Source: Eledone cirrhosa
Lineage: Eukaryota > Mollusca > Cephalopoda > Octopoda > Eledonidae
Direction of reading: 5' to 3'
Length of the DNA stretch: 64,000 nt
Assembly (NCBI GenBank): GCA_964016885.1
Contig: OZ024759.1
Location: forward strand, 3,244,285 to 3,308,284
Position 1 is the first letter of the stretch. The number at the start of each line of letters is the position of its first letter. Of this stretch, positions 22,901-36,300 are shown piece after piece. Below the pieces are notes generated by a model. The model saw nothing but the letters and a program-made list of their open reading frames with translations. It did not search any database and had not been told where the DNA came from. Made by a program: the position numbers and the translations under genes.

Positions 22901-25735
22901 TGACTGGCGGGTTTTCTACAGCTGGATGCCCTTCCTAACACCAACCACATTTACAGTGTGGACTGGGAGATTTTTACCGTGTTGCCTACACGGCCACATT
23001 ACAGCGTGGACTGTCTGGCGGGTTTTCTACGGCTGGATGTCCTTCCTAACACCAACCACATTTACAGTGTGGGGCTGGGAGGTTTTTACTGTGTTGCCTA
23101 CACAGCCACATTACAGCGTGGACTGTCTGGCGGGTTTTCTACAGCTGGATGCCCTTCCTAACACCAACTACGTTTACAGTGTGGAACTGGGAGGTTTTTA
23201 CCGTGTTGCCTACACGGCCACATTACAGCGTGGACTGTCTGGCGGGTTTTCTACGGCTGGATGCCCTTCCTAACACCAACCACATTTACAGTGTGGACTG
23301 GGAGGTTTTTACCGTGTTGCCTACACGCCCACATTACAGCGTGGACTGTCTGGCGGGTTTTCTACGGCTGGATGCCCTTCCTAACACCAACCACATTTAC
23401 AGTGTGGACTGGGAGGTTTTTACCGTGTTGCCTACACGCCCACATTACAGCGTGGACTGTCTGGCGGGTTTTCTACGGCTGGATGCCCTTCTTAACACCA
23501 ACCACATTTACAGTGTGGACTGGGAGGTTTTAACCGTGTTGCCTACAAGGCCACATTACAGCGTGGACTGTCTGGCGGGTTTTCTACGGCTGGATGCCCT
23601 GCCTAACACCAACCACATTTACATTGTGGACTGGGAGATTTTTACCGTGTTGCCTACACGGCCACATTACAGCGTGGACTGTCTGGCGGGTTTTCTACAG
23701 CTGGATGCCCTTCCTAACACCAACTACGTTTACAGTGTGGAACTGGGAGGTTTTTCCCGTGTTGCGTACACGGCCACATTACAGCGTGGACTGTCTGGCG
23801 GGTTTTCTACAGCTGGATGCCCTTCCTAACACCAACCACATTTACAGTGTGGACTGGGAGGTTTTTACCGTGTTGCCTACACGGCCACATTACAGCGTGG
23901 ACTGTCTGGCGGGTTATCTACGGCTGGATGCCCTTCCTAACACCAACCACATTTACAGTGTGGAACTGGGAGGTTTTTACCGTGTTGCCTACACGGCCAC
24001 ATTACAGCGTGGACTGTCTGGCGGGTTTTCTACAGCTGGATGCCCTTCCTAACACCAACTACGTTTACAGTGTGGAACTGGGAGGTTTTTACCGTGTTGC
24101 CTACACGGCCACATTACAGCGTGGACTGTCTGGCGGGTTTTCTACGGCTGGATGCCCTTCCTAACACCAACCACATTTACAGTGTGGGCTGGGAGGTTTT
24201 TACCGTGTTGCCTACACGGCCACATTACAGTGTGGACTGTCTGGCGGGTTTTCTACAGCTGGATGCCCGTCCTAACACCAACTACGCTTACAGTGAGGAA
24301 CTGGGAGGTTTTTACCGTGTTGCCTACACGACCACATTACAGCGTGGACTGTCTGGCGGGTTTTCTACAGCTGGATGCCCTTCCTAACACCAACCACATT
24401 TACAGTGTGGACTGGGAGATTTTTACCGTGTTGCCTACACGGCCACATTACAGCGTGGACTGTCTGGCGGGTTTTCTACGGCTGGATGCACTTCCTAACA
24501 CCAACCACATTTACAGTGTGGACTGGGAGATTTTTACCGTGTTGCCTACACGGCCACATTACAGCGTGGACTGTCTGGCGGGTTTTCTACGGCTGGATGC
24601 CCTTCCTAACACCAACCACATTTACAGTGTGGACTGGGAGGTTTTTACCGTGTTGCCTACACGGCCACATTACAGCGTGGACTGTCTGGCGGGTTTTCTA
24701 CGGCTGGATGCCCTTCCTAACACCAACCACATTTAGTGTGGGGTTGCGAGGTTTTTACTGTGTTGCTTACACGGCCACATTATAGCGTGGACTGTCTGGC
24801 GGGTTTTCTACGGCTGGATGCCCTTCCTAACACCAACCACATTTCCAGTGTGGACTGGGAGGTTTTTACCGTGTTGCCTACACGGCCACATTACAGCGTG
24901 GACTGTCTGGCGGGTTATCTACGGCTGGATGCCCTTCCTAACACCAACCACATTTACAGTGTGGACTGGGAGGTTTTTACCGTGTTGCCTACACGGCCAC
25001 ATTACAGCGTGGACTGTCTGGCGGGTTTTCTACGGCTGGATGCCATTCCTAACACCAACCACATTTACATTGTGGACTGGGAGATTTTTACCGTGTTGCC
25101 TACACGGCCACATTACAGCGTGGACTGACTGGCGGGTTTTCTACAGCTGGATGCTCTTCCTAACACCAACCACATTTACAGTGTGGACTGGGAGATTTTT
25201 ACCGTGTTGCCTACACGGCCACATTACAGCGTGGACTGTCTGGCGGGTTTTCTACGGCTGGATGCCCTTCCTAACACCAACCACATTTACAGTGTGGGGC
25301 TGGGAGGTTTTTACTGTGTTGCCTACACAGCCACATTACAGCGTGGACTATCTGGCGGGTTTTCTACAGCTGGATGCCCTTCCTAACACCAACTACGTTT
25401 ACAGTGTGGAACTGGGAGGTTTTTACCGTGTTGCCTACACGGCCACATTACAGCGTGGACTGTCTGGCGGGTTTTCTACGGCTGGATGCCCTTCCTAACA
25501 CCAACCACATTTACAGTGTGGGCTGGGAGGTTTTTACCGTGTTGCCTACACGGCCACATTACAGTGTGGACTGTCTGGCGGGTTTTCTACAGCTGGATGC
25601 CCTTCCTAACACCAACTACGCTTACAGTGTGGAACTGGGAGGTTTTTACCGTGTTGCCTACACGGCCACATTACAGCGTGGACTGTCTGGCGGGTTTTCT
25701 ACAGCTGGATGCCCTTCCTAACACCAACCACATTT
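16600..25735 (+). repeat. Three-copy block at 3665- and 3669-bp spacing
   Basis: A block of about 1.7 kb is found at 16706-18401, 20371-22066 and 24040-25735. Shared rare markers include 'gatgcccgtcctaacacc', 'gtgaggaactgggagg' and 'cctacacgaccacatt'. The first two copies remain alike to about 18900/22565, including 'gactgggagtttttacc' with one base missing. The sequence between blocks is less alike, so later exchanges have altered the spacers. Confidence 0.85.
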
Positions 25736-26651
25736 ACAGTGTGGACTGGGAGGTTTTTACCGTGTTGCCTACACGGCCACATTACAGCGTGGACTGTCTG
25801 GCGGGTTATCTACGGCTGGATGCCCTTCCTAACACCAACCACATTTACAGTGTGGACTGGGAGGTTTTTACCGTGTTGCCTACACGGCCACATTACAGCG
25901 TGGACTGTCTGGCGGGTTTTCTACGGCTGGATGCCCTTCCTAACACCAACCACATTTACATTGTGGACTGGGAGATTTTTACCGTGTTGCCTACACGGCC
26001 ACATTACAGCGTGGACTGACTGGCGGGTTTTCTACAGCTGGATGCTCTTCCTAACACCAACCACATTTACAGTGTGGACTGGGAGATTTTTACCGTGTTG
26101 CCTACACGGCCACATTACAGCGTGGACTGTCTGGCGGGTTTTCTACGGCTGGATGCCCTTCCTAACACCAACCACATTTACAGTGTGGGGCTGGGAGGTT
26201 TTTACTGTGTTGCCTACACAGCCACATTACAGCGTGGACTATCTGGCGGGTTTTCTACAGCTGGATGCCCTTCCTAACACCAACTACGTTTACAGTGTGG
26301 AACTGGGAGGTTTTTACCGTGTTGCCTACACGGCCACATTACAGCGTGGACTGTCTGGCGGGTTTTCTACGGCTGGATGCCCTTCCTAACACCAACCACA
26401 TTTACAGTGTGGGCTGGGAGGTTTTTACCGTGTTGCCTACACGGCCACATTACAGTGTGGACTGTCTGGCGGGTTTTCTACAGCTGGATGCCCTTCCTAA
26501 CACCAACTACGCTTACAGTGTGGAACTGGGAGGTTTTTACCGTGTTGCCTACACGGCCACATTACAGCGTGGACTGTCTGGCGGGTTTTCTACGGCTGGA
26601 TGCCCTTCCTAACACCAACCACATTTACAGTGTGGACTGGGAGGTTTTTAC
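24818..26651 (+). repeat. Higher-order tandem duplication, 891-bp period (8 monomers)
   Basis: Copies at 24818-25708 and 25709-26599, with homology running on to about 26651. The shared rare marker 'gcgtggactatctggcggg' occurs at about 25341 and 26232, exactly 891 apart. The first copy has a private 'catttccagtg' and 'gatgccattcc'. Confidence 0.85.
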
Positions 26652-29600
26652 CGTGTTCCCTACACGGCCACATTACAGCGTGGACTGTCTGGCGGGTTTT
26701 CTACAGCTGGATGCCCTTCCTAACACCAACTACGTTTACAGTGTGGAACTGGGAGGTTTTTCCCGTGTTGCCTACACGGCCACATTGCAGCGTGGACTGT
26801 CTGGCGGGTTTTCTACAGCTGGATGCCCTTCCTAACACCAACCACATTTACAGTGTGGACTGGGAGGTTTTTACCGTGTTGCCTACACGGCCATTTTACA
26901 GCGTGGACTGTTTGGCGGGTTATCTACGGCTGGATGCCCTTCCTAACACCAACCACATTTACAGTGTGGAACTGGGAGGTTTTTACCGTGTTGCCTACAC
27001 GGCCACATTACAGCGTGGACTGTCTGGCGGGTTTTCTACGGCTGGATGCTATTCCTAACACCAACCACATTTACATTTTGGACTGGGAGATTTTTACCAT
27101 GTTGCCTACACGGCCACATTACAGCGTGGACTGACTGGCGGGTTTTCTACAGCTGGATGCTCTTCCTAACACCAACCACATTTACAGTGTGGACTGGGAG
27201 ATTTTTACCGTGTTGCCTACACGGCCACATTACAGCGTGGACTGTCTGGCGGGTTTTCTACGGCTGGATGCCCTTCCTAACACCAACCACATTTAGTGTG
27301 GGGTAGCGAGGTTTTTACTGTGTTGCCTACACGGCCACATTACAGCGTGAACTGTCTGGCGGGTTTTCTACGGCTGGATGCCCTTCCTAACACCAACCAC
27401 ATTTACATTGTGGACTGGGAGATTTTTACCGTGTTGCCTACACGGCCACATTACAGCGTGGACTGACTGGCGGGTTTTCTACAGCTGGATGCTCTTCCTA
27501 ACACCAACCACATTTACAGTGTGGACTGGGAGATTTTTACCGTGTTGCCTACACGCCCACATTACAGCGTGGACTGTCTGGCGGGTTTTCTACGGCTGGA
27601 TGCCCTTCCTAACACCAACCACATTTACAGTGTGGGCTGGGAGGTTTTTACCGTGTTGCCTACACGGCCACATTACAGTGTGGACTGTCTGGCGGGTTTT
27701 CTACAGCTGGATGCCCTTCCTAACACCAACTACGCTTACAGTGTGGAACTGGGAGGTTTTTACCGTGTTGCCTACACGGCCACATTACAGCGTGGACTTT
27801 CTGGCGGGTTTTCTACAGCTGGATGCCCTTCCTAACACCAACCACATTTACATTGTGGACTGGGAGATTTTTACCGTGTTGCCTACACGGCCACATTACA
27901 GCGTGGACTGTCTGGCGGGTTTTCTACAGCTGGATGCCCTTCCTAACACCAACCACATTTACAGTGTGGACTGGGAGATTTTTACCGTGTTGCCTACACG
28001 GCCACATTACAGAGTGGACTGTCTGGCGGGTTTTCTACGGCTGGATGCCCTTCCTAACACCAACCACATTTACAGTGTGGACTGGGAGGTTTTTACCGGG
28101 TTGCCTACACGACCACATTACAGCGTGGACTGTCTGGCGGGTTATCTACGGCTGGATGCCCTTCCTAACACCAAACACATTTACAGTGTGGACTGGGAGG
28201 TTTTTACCGTGTTGCCTACACGGCCACATTACAGCGTGGACTGTCTGGCGGGTTTTCTACAGCTGGATGCCCTTCCTAACACCAACTACGCTTACAGTGT
28301 GGAACTGGGAGGTTTTTACCGTGTTGCCTACACGGCCACATTACAGCGTGGACTGTCTGGCGGGTTTTCTACAGCTGGATGCCCTTCCTAACACCAACCA
28401 CATTTACAGTGTGGACTGGGAGATTTTTACCGTGTTGCCTACACGGCCACATTACAGCGTGGACTGTCTGGCGGGTTTTCTACGGCTGGATGCCCTTCCT
28501 AACACCAACCACATTTACAGTGTGGACTGGGAGGTTTTTACCGTGTTGCCTACACGGCCACATTACAGCGTGGACTGTCTGGCGTGTTTTCTACGGCTGG
28601 ATGCCCTTCCTAACACCAACCACATTTACAGTGTGGACTGGGAGGTTTTTACCGGGTTGCCTACACGGCCACATTACAGCGTGGACTGTCTGGCGGGTTT
28701 TCTACGGCTGGATGCCCTTCCTAACACCAACCACATTTAGTGTGGGGTTGCGAGGTTTTTACTGTGTTGCTTACACGGCCACATTATAGCGTGGACTGTC
28801 TGGCGGGTTTTCTACGGCTGGATGCCCTTCCTAACACCAACCACATTTACATTGTGGACTGGGAGATTTTTACCGTGTTGCCTACACGGCCACATTACAG
28901 CGTGGACTGACTGGCGGGTTTTCTACAGCTGGATGCTCTTCCTAACACCAACCACATTTACAGTGTGGACTGGGAGATTTTTACCGTGTTGCCTACACGG
29001 CCACATTACAGCGTGCACTGTCTGGCAGGTTTTCTACGGCTGGATGCCATTCCTAACACCAACCACATTTACAGTGTGGAACTGGGAGGTTTTTACCGTG
29101 TTGCCTACACGGCCACATTACAGCGTGGACTGTCTGGCGGGTTTTCTACGGCTGGATGCCCTTCCTAACACCAACCACATTTACAGTGTGGGCTGGGAGG
29201 TTTTTACCGTGTTGCCTACACGGCCACATTACAGTGTGGACTGTCTGGCGGGTTTTCTACAGCTGGATGCCCTTCCTAACACCAACTACGCTTACAGTGT
29301 GGAACTGGGAGGTTTTTACCGTGTTGCCTACATGGCCACATTACAGCGTGGACTGTCTGGCGGGTTTTCTACAGCTGGATGCCCTTCCTAACACCAACCA
29401 CATTTACAGTGTGGACTGGGAGGTTTTTACCGTGTTGCCTACACGGCCACATTACAGCGTGGACTGTCTGGCGTGTTTTCTACGGCTGGATGCCCTTCCT
29501 AACACCAATCACATTTACAGTGTGGACTGGGAGGTTTTTACCGTGTTGCCTACACGGCCACATTACAGCGTGGACTGTCTGGTGGGTTTTCTACGGGTGG

Positions 29601-30378
29601 ATGCCCTTCCTAACACCAACCACATTTACAGTGTGGACTGGGAGGTTTTTACCGTGTTGCCTACAAGGCCACATTACAGCGTGGACTGTCTGGCGGGTTT
29701 TCTACGGCTGGATGCCCTTCCTAACACCAACCACATTTACATTGTGGACAGGGAGATTTTTACCGTGTTGCCTACACGGCCACATTACAGCGTGGACTGT
29801 CTGGCGGGTTTTCTACAGCTGGATGCCCTTCCTAACACCAACCACATTTACAGTGTGGACTGGGAGATTTTTACCGTGTTGCCTACACGGCCACATTACA
29901 GCGTGGACTGTCTGGCGGGTTTTCTACGGCTGGATGCCCTTCCTAACACCAACCACATTTACAGTGTGGACTGGGAGGTTTTTACCGGGTTGCCTACACG
30001 GCCACATTACAGCGTGGACCTTCTGGCGGGTTATCTACGGCTGGATGCCCTTCCTAACACCAACCACATTTACAGTGTGGACTGGGAGGTTTTTACCGTG
30101 TTGCCTACACGGCCACATTACAGCGTGGACTGTCTGGCGGGTTTTCTACAGCTGGATGCCCTTCCTAACACCAACTACGTTTACAGTGTGGAACTGGGAG
30201 GTTTTTCCCGTGTTGCCTAAACGGCCACATTACAGCGTGGACTGTCTGGCGGGTTTTCTACGGCTGGATGCCCTTCCTAACACCAACCACATTTACAGTG
30301 TGGACTGGGAGGTTTTAACCGTGTTGCCTACACGGCCACATTACAGCGTGGACTGTCTGGCGGGTTATCTACGGCTGG

Positions 30379-33324
30379 ATGCCCTTCCTAACCCCAACCA
30401 CATTTACAGTGTGGAACTGGGAGGTTTTTACCGTGTTGCCTACACGGCCACATTACAGCGTGGACTGTCTGGCGGGTTTTCTACGGCTGCATGCTATTCC
30501 TAACACCAACCACATTTACATTTTGGACTGGGAGATTTTTATCGTGTTGCCTACACGGCCACATTACAGCGTGGACTGACTGGCGGGTTTTCTACAGCTG
30601 GATGCTCTTCCTAACACCAACCACATTTACAGTGTGGACTGGGAGATTTTTACCGTGTTGCCTACACGGCCACATTACAGCGTGGACTGTCTGGCGGGTT
30701 TTCTACGGCTGGATGCCCTTCCTAACACCAACCACATTTAGTGTGGGGTTGCGAGGTTTTTACTGTGTTGCCTACACGGCCACATTACAGCGTGGACTGT
30801 CTGGCCGGTTTTCTACGGCTGGATGCCCTTCCTAACACCAACTACGCTTACAGTGTGGAACTGGGAGGTTTTTACCGTGTTGCCTACACGGCCACATTAC
30901 AGCGTGGACTGTCTGGCGGGTTTTCTACAGCTGGATGCCCTTCCTAACACCAACCACATTTACATTATGGACTGGGAGATTTTTACCGTGTTGCCTACAC
31001 GGCCACATTACAGCGTGGACTGTCTGGCGGGTTTTCTACAGCTGGATGCCCTTCCTAACACCAACCACATTTACAGTGTTGACTGGGAGATTTTTACCGT
31101 GTTGCCTACACGGCCACATTACAGCGTGGACTGTCTGGCGGGTTTTCTACGGCTGGATGCCCTTCCTAACACCAACCACATTTACAGTGTGGACTGGGAG
31201 GTTTTTACCGTGTTGCCTACACGGCCACATTACAGCGTGGACTGTCTGGCGGGTTTTCTACAGCTGGATGCCCTTCCTAACACCAACTACGTTTACAGTG
31301 TGGAACTGGGAGGTTTTTCCCGTGTTGCCTACACGGCCACATTACAGCGTGGACTGTCTGGCGGGTTTTCTACAGCTGGATGCCCTTCCTAACACCAACC
31401 ACATTTACAGTGTGGACTGGGAGATTTTTACCGTGTTGCCTACACGGCCACATTACAGCGTGGACTGTCTGGCGGGTTTTCTACGGCTGGATGCACTTCC
31501 TAACACCAACCACATTTACATTGTGGACTGGGAGATTTTTACCGTGTTGCCTACACGGCCACATTACAGCGTGGACTGACTGGCGGGTTTTCTACAGCTG
31601 GATGCTCTTCCTAACACCAACCACATTTACAGTGTGGACTGGGAGATTTTTACCGTGTTGCCTACACGGCCACATTACAGCGTGCACTGTCTGGCGGGTT
31701 TTCTACGGCTGGATGCCCTTCCTAACACCAACCACATTTACAGTGTGGGGCTGGGAGGTTTTTACTGTGTTGCCTACACAGCCACATTACAGCGTGGACT
31801 GTCTGGCGGGTTTTCTACAGCTGGATGCCCTTCCTAACACCAACTACGTTTACAGTGTGGGCTGGGAGGTTTTTACCGTGTTGCCTACACGGCCACATTA
31901 CAGTGTGGACTGTCTGGCGGGTTTTCTACAGCTGGATGCCCTTCCTAACACCAACTACGCTTACAGTGTGGGACTGGGAGGTTTTTACCGCGTTGCCTAC
32001 ACGGCCACATTACAGCGTGGACTGTCTGGCGGGTTTTCTACAGCTGGATGCCCTTCCTAACACCAACCACATTTACAGTGTGGACTGGGAGATTTTTACC
32101 GTGTTGCCTACACGGCCACATTACAGCGTGGACTGTCTGGCGGGTTTTCTACGGCTGGATGCCCTTCCTAACACCAATCACATTTACAGTGTGGACTGGG
32201 AGGTTTTTACCGTGTTGCCTACACGGCCACATTACAGCGTGGACTGTCTGGTGGGTTTTCTACGGCTGGATGCCCTTCCTAACACCAACCACATTTACAG
32301 TGTGGACTGGGAGGTTTTTACCGTGTTGCCTACAAGGCCACATTACAGCGTGGACTGTCTGGCGGGTTTTCTACGGCTGGATGCCCTTCCTAACACCAAC
32401 CACATTTACATAGTGGACAGGGAGATTTTTACCGTGTTGCCTACACGGCCACATTACAGCGTGGACTGTCTGGCGGGTTTTCTACAGCTGGATGCCCTTC
32501 CTAACACCAACCACATTTACAGTGTGGACTGGGAGGTTTTTACCGTGTTGCCTACACGGCCACATTACAGCGTGGACTGTCTGGCGGGTTATCTACGGCT
32601 GGATGCCCTTCCTAACACCAACCACATTTACAGTGTGGAACTGGGAGGTTTTTACCGTGTTGCCTACACGGCCACATTACAGCGTGGACTGTCTGGCGGG
32701 TTTTCTACGGCTGGATGCTATTCCTAACACCAACCACATTTACATTTTGGACTGGGAGATTTTTACCGTGTTGCCTACACGGCCACATTACAGCGTGGAC
32801 TGACTGGCGGGTTTTCTACAGCTGGATGCTCTTCCTAACACCAACCACATTTACAGTGTGGACTGGGAGATTTTTACCGTGTTGCATACACGGCCACATT
32901 ACAGAGTGGTCTGTCTGGCGGGTTTTCTACGGCTGGATGCCCTTCCTAACACCAACCACATTTAGTGTGGGGTTGCGAGGTTTTTACTGTGTTGCCTACA
33001 CGGCCACATTACAGCGTGGACTGTCTGGCCGGTTTTCTACGGCTGGATGCCCTTCCTAACACCAACTACGCTTACAGTGTGGAACTGGGAGGTTTTTACC
33101 GTGTTGCCTACACGGCCACATTACAGCGTGGACTGTCTGGCGGGTTTTCTACAGCTGGATGCCCTTCCTAACACCAACCACATTTACATTGTGGACTGGG
33201 AGATTTTTACCGTGTTGCCTACACGGCCACATTACAGCGTGGACTGTCTGGCGGGTTTTCTACAGCTGGATGCCCTTCCTAACACCAACCACATTTACAG
33301 TGTTGACTGGGAGATTTTTACCGT
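30379..33324 (+). repeat. Related blocks at 2224-bp spacing
   Basis: Blocks at about 30379-31100 and 32603-33324 share the order 'tgctattcc', 'cattttggactggg', 'gactgactgg', 'tgctcttcc', the 110-bp unit and 'ctggccggttttc' at offset 2224. The copies differ at several points (for example 'ggctgcatgctattcc' only in the first; 'ttgcatacacggcc' and 'gagtggtctgtctgg' only in the second). Confidence 0.75.
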
Positions 33325-36300
33325 GTTGCCTACACGGCCACATTACAGCGTGGACTGTCTGGCGGGTTTTCTACGGCTGGATGCCCTTCCTAACACCAAC
33401 CACATTTACAGTGTGGACTGGGAGGTTTTTACCGGGTTGCCTACACGGCCACATTACAGCGTGGACTGTCTGGCGGGTTATCTACGGCTGGATGCCCTTC
33501 CTAACACCAACCACATTTACAGTGTGGACTGGGGGGTTTTTACCGGGTTGCCTACACGGCCACATTACAGCGTGGACTGTCTGGCGGGTTATCTACGGCT
33601 GGATGCCCTTCCTAACACCAACCACATTTACAGTGTGGACTGGGAGGTTTTTACCGTGTTGCCTACACGGCCACATTACTGCGTGGACTGTCTGGCGGGT
33701 TTTCTACAGCTGGATGCCCTTCCTAACACCAACTACGTTTACAGTGTGGAACTGGGAGGTTTTTCCCGTGTTGCCTACACGGCCACATTACAGCGTGGAC
33801 TGTCTGGCGGGTTTTCTACAGCTGGATGCCCTTCCTAACACCAACCACATTTACAGTGTGGACTGGGAGGTTTTTACCGTGTTGCCTACACGGCCACATT
33901 ACAGCGTGGACTGTCTGGCGGGTTTTCTACAGCTGGATGCCCTTCCTAACACCAACTACGTTTACAGTGTGGAACTGGGAGGTTTTTCCCGTGTTGCCTA
34001 CACGGCCACATTACAGCGTGGACTGTCTGGCGGGTTTTCTACAGCTGGATGCCCTTCCTAACACCAACCACATTTACAGTGTGGACTGGGAGATTTTTAC
34101 CGTGTTGCCTACACGGCCACATTACAGCGTGGACTGTCTGGCGGGTTTTCTACGGCTGGATGCCCTTCCTAACACCAACCACATTTACATTGTGGACTAG
34201 GAGATTTTTACCGTGTTGCCTACACGGCCACATTACAGCGTGGACTGACTGGCGGGTTTTCTACAGCTGGATGCTCTTCCTAACACCAACCACATTTACA
34301 GTGTGGGCTGGGAGGTTTTTACCGTGTTGCCTACACGGCCACATTACAGTGTGGACTGTCTGGCGGGTTTTCTACAGCTGGATGCCCTTCCTAACACCAA
34401 CTACGCTTACATTGTGGAACTGGTAGGTTTTTACCGCGTTGCCTACACGGCCACATTACAGCGTGGACTGTCTGGCGGGTTTTCTACGGCTGGATGCCCT
34501 TCCTAACACCAACCACATTTACAGTGTGGACTGGGAGATTTTTACCGTGTTGCCTACACGGCCACATTACAGCGTGGACTGTCTGGCGGGTTTTCTACGG
34601 CTGGATGCCCTTCCTAACACCAATCACATTTACAGTGTGGACTGGGAGGTTTTTACCGTGTTGCCTACACGGCCACATTACAGCATGGACTGTCTGGTGG
34701 GTTTTCTACGGCTGGATGCCCTTCCTAACACCAACCACATTTACAGTGTGGACTGGGAGGTTTTTACCGTGTTGCCTACAAGGCCACATTACAGCGTGGA
34801 CTGTCTGGCGGGTTTTCTACGGCTGGATGCCCTTCCTAACACCAACCACATTTACATAGTGGACAGGGAGATTTTTACCGTGTTGCCTACACGGCCACAT
34901 TACAGCGTGGACTGTCTGGCCGGTTTTCTACGGCTGGATGCCCTTCCTAACACCAACTACGCTTACAGTGTGGAACTGGGAGGTTTTTACCGTGTTGCCT
35001 ACACGGCCACATTACAGCGTGGACTGTCTGGCGGGTTTTCTACAGCTGGATGCCCTTCCTAACACCAACCACATTTACATTGTGGACTGGGATATTTTTA
35101 CCGTGTTGCCTACACGGCCACATTACAGCGTGGACTGTCTGGCGGGTTTTCTACAGCTGGATGCCCTTCCTAACACCAACCACATTTACAGTGTTGACTG
35201 GGAGATTTTTACCGTGTTGCCTACACGGCCACATTACAGCGTGGACTGTCTGGCGGGTTTTCTACGGCTGGATGCCCTTCCTAACACCAACCACATTTAC
35301 AGTGTTGACTGGGAGGTTTTTACCGGGTTGCCTACACGGCCACATTACAGCGTGGACTGTCTGGCGGGTTATCTACGGCTGGATGCCCTTCCTAACACCA
35401 ACCACATTTACAGTGTGGACTGGGAGGTTTTTACCGGGTTGCCTACACGGCCACATTACAGCGTGGACTGTCTGGCGGGTTATCTACGGCTGGATGCCCT
35501 TCCTAACACCAACCACATTTACAGTGTGGACTGGGAGGTTTTTACCGTGTTGCCTACACGGCCACATTACTGCGTGGACTGTCTGGCGGGTTTTCTACAG
35601 CTGGATGCCCTTCCTAACACCAACTACGTTTACAGTGTGGAACTGGGAGGTTTTTCCCGTGTTGCCTACACGGCCACATTACAGCGTGGACTGTCTGGCG
35701 GGTTTTCTACAGCTGGATGCCCTTCCTAACACCAACCACATTTACAGTGTGGACTGGGAGGTTTTTACCGTGTTGCCTACACGGCCACATTACAGCGTGG
35801 ACTGTCTGGCGGGTTTTCTACAGCTGGATGCCCTTCCTAACACCAACTACGTTTACAGTGTGGAACTGGGAGGTTTTTCCCGTGTTGCCTACACGGCCAC
35901 ATTACAGCGTGGACTGTCTGGCGGGTTTTCTACAGCTGGATGCCCTTCCTAACACCAACCACATTTACAGTGTGGACTGGGAGATTTTTACCGTGTTGCC
36001 TACACGGCCACATTACAGCGTGGACTGTCTGGCGGGTTTTCTACGGCTGGATGCCCTTCCTAACACCAACCACATTTACATTGTGGACTGGGAGATTTTT
36101 ACCGTGTTGCCTACACGGCCACATTACAGCGTGGACTGACTGGCGGGTTTTCTACAGCTGGATGCTCTTCCTAACACCAACCACATTTACAGTGTGGGCT
36201 GGGAGGTTTTTACCGTGTTGCCTACACGGCCACATTACAGTGTGGACTGTCTGGCGGGTTTTCTACAGCTGGATGCCCTTCCTAACACCAACTACGCTTA

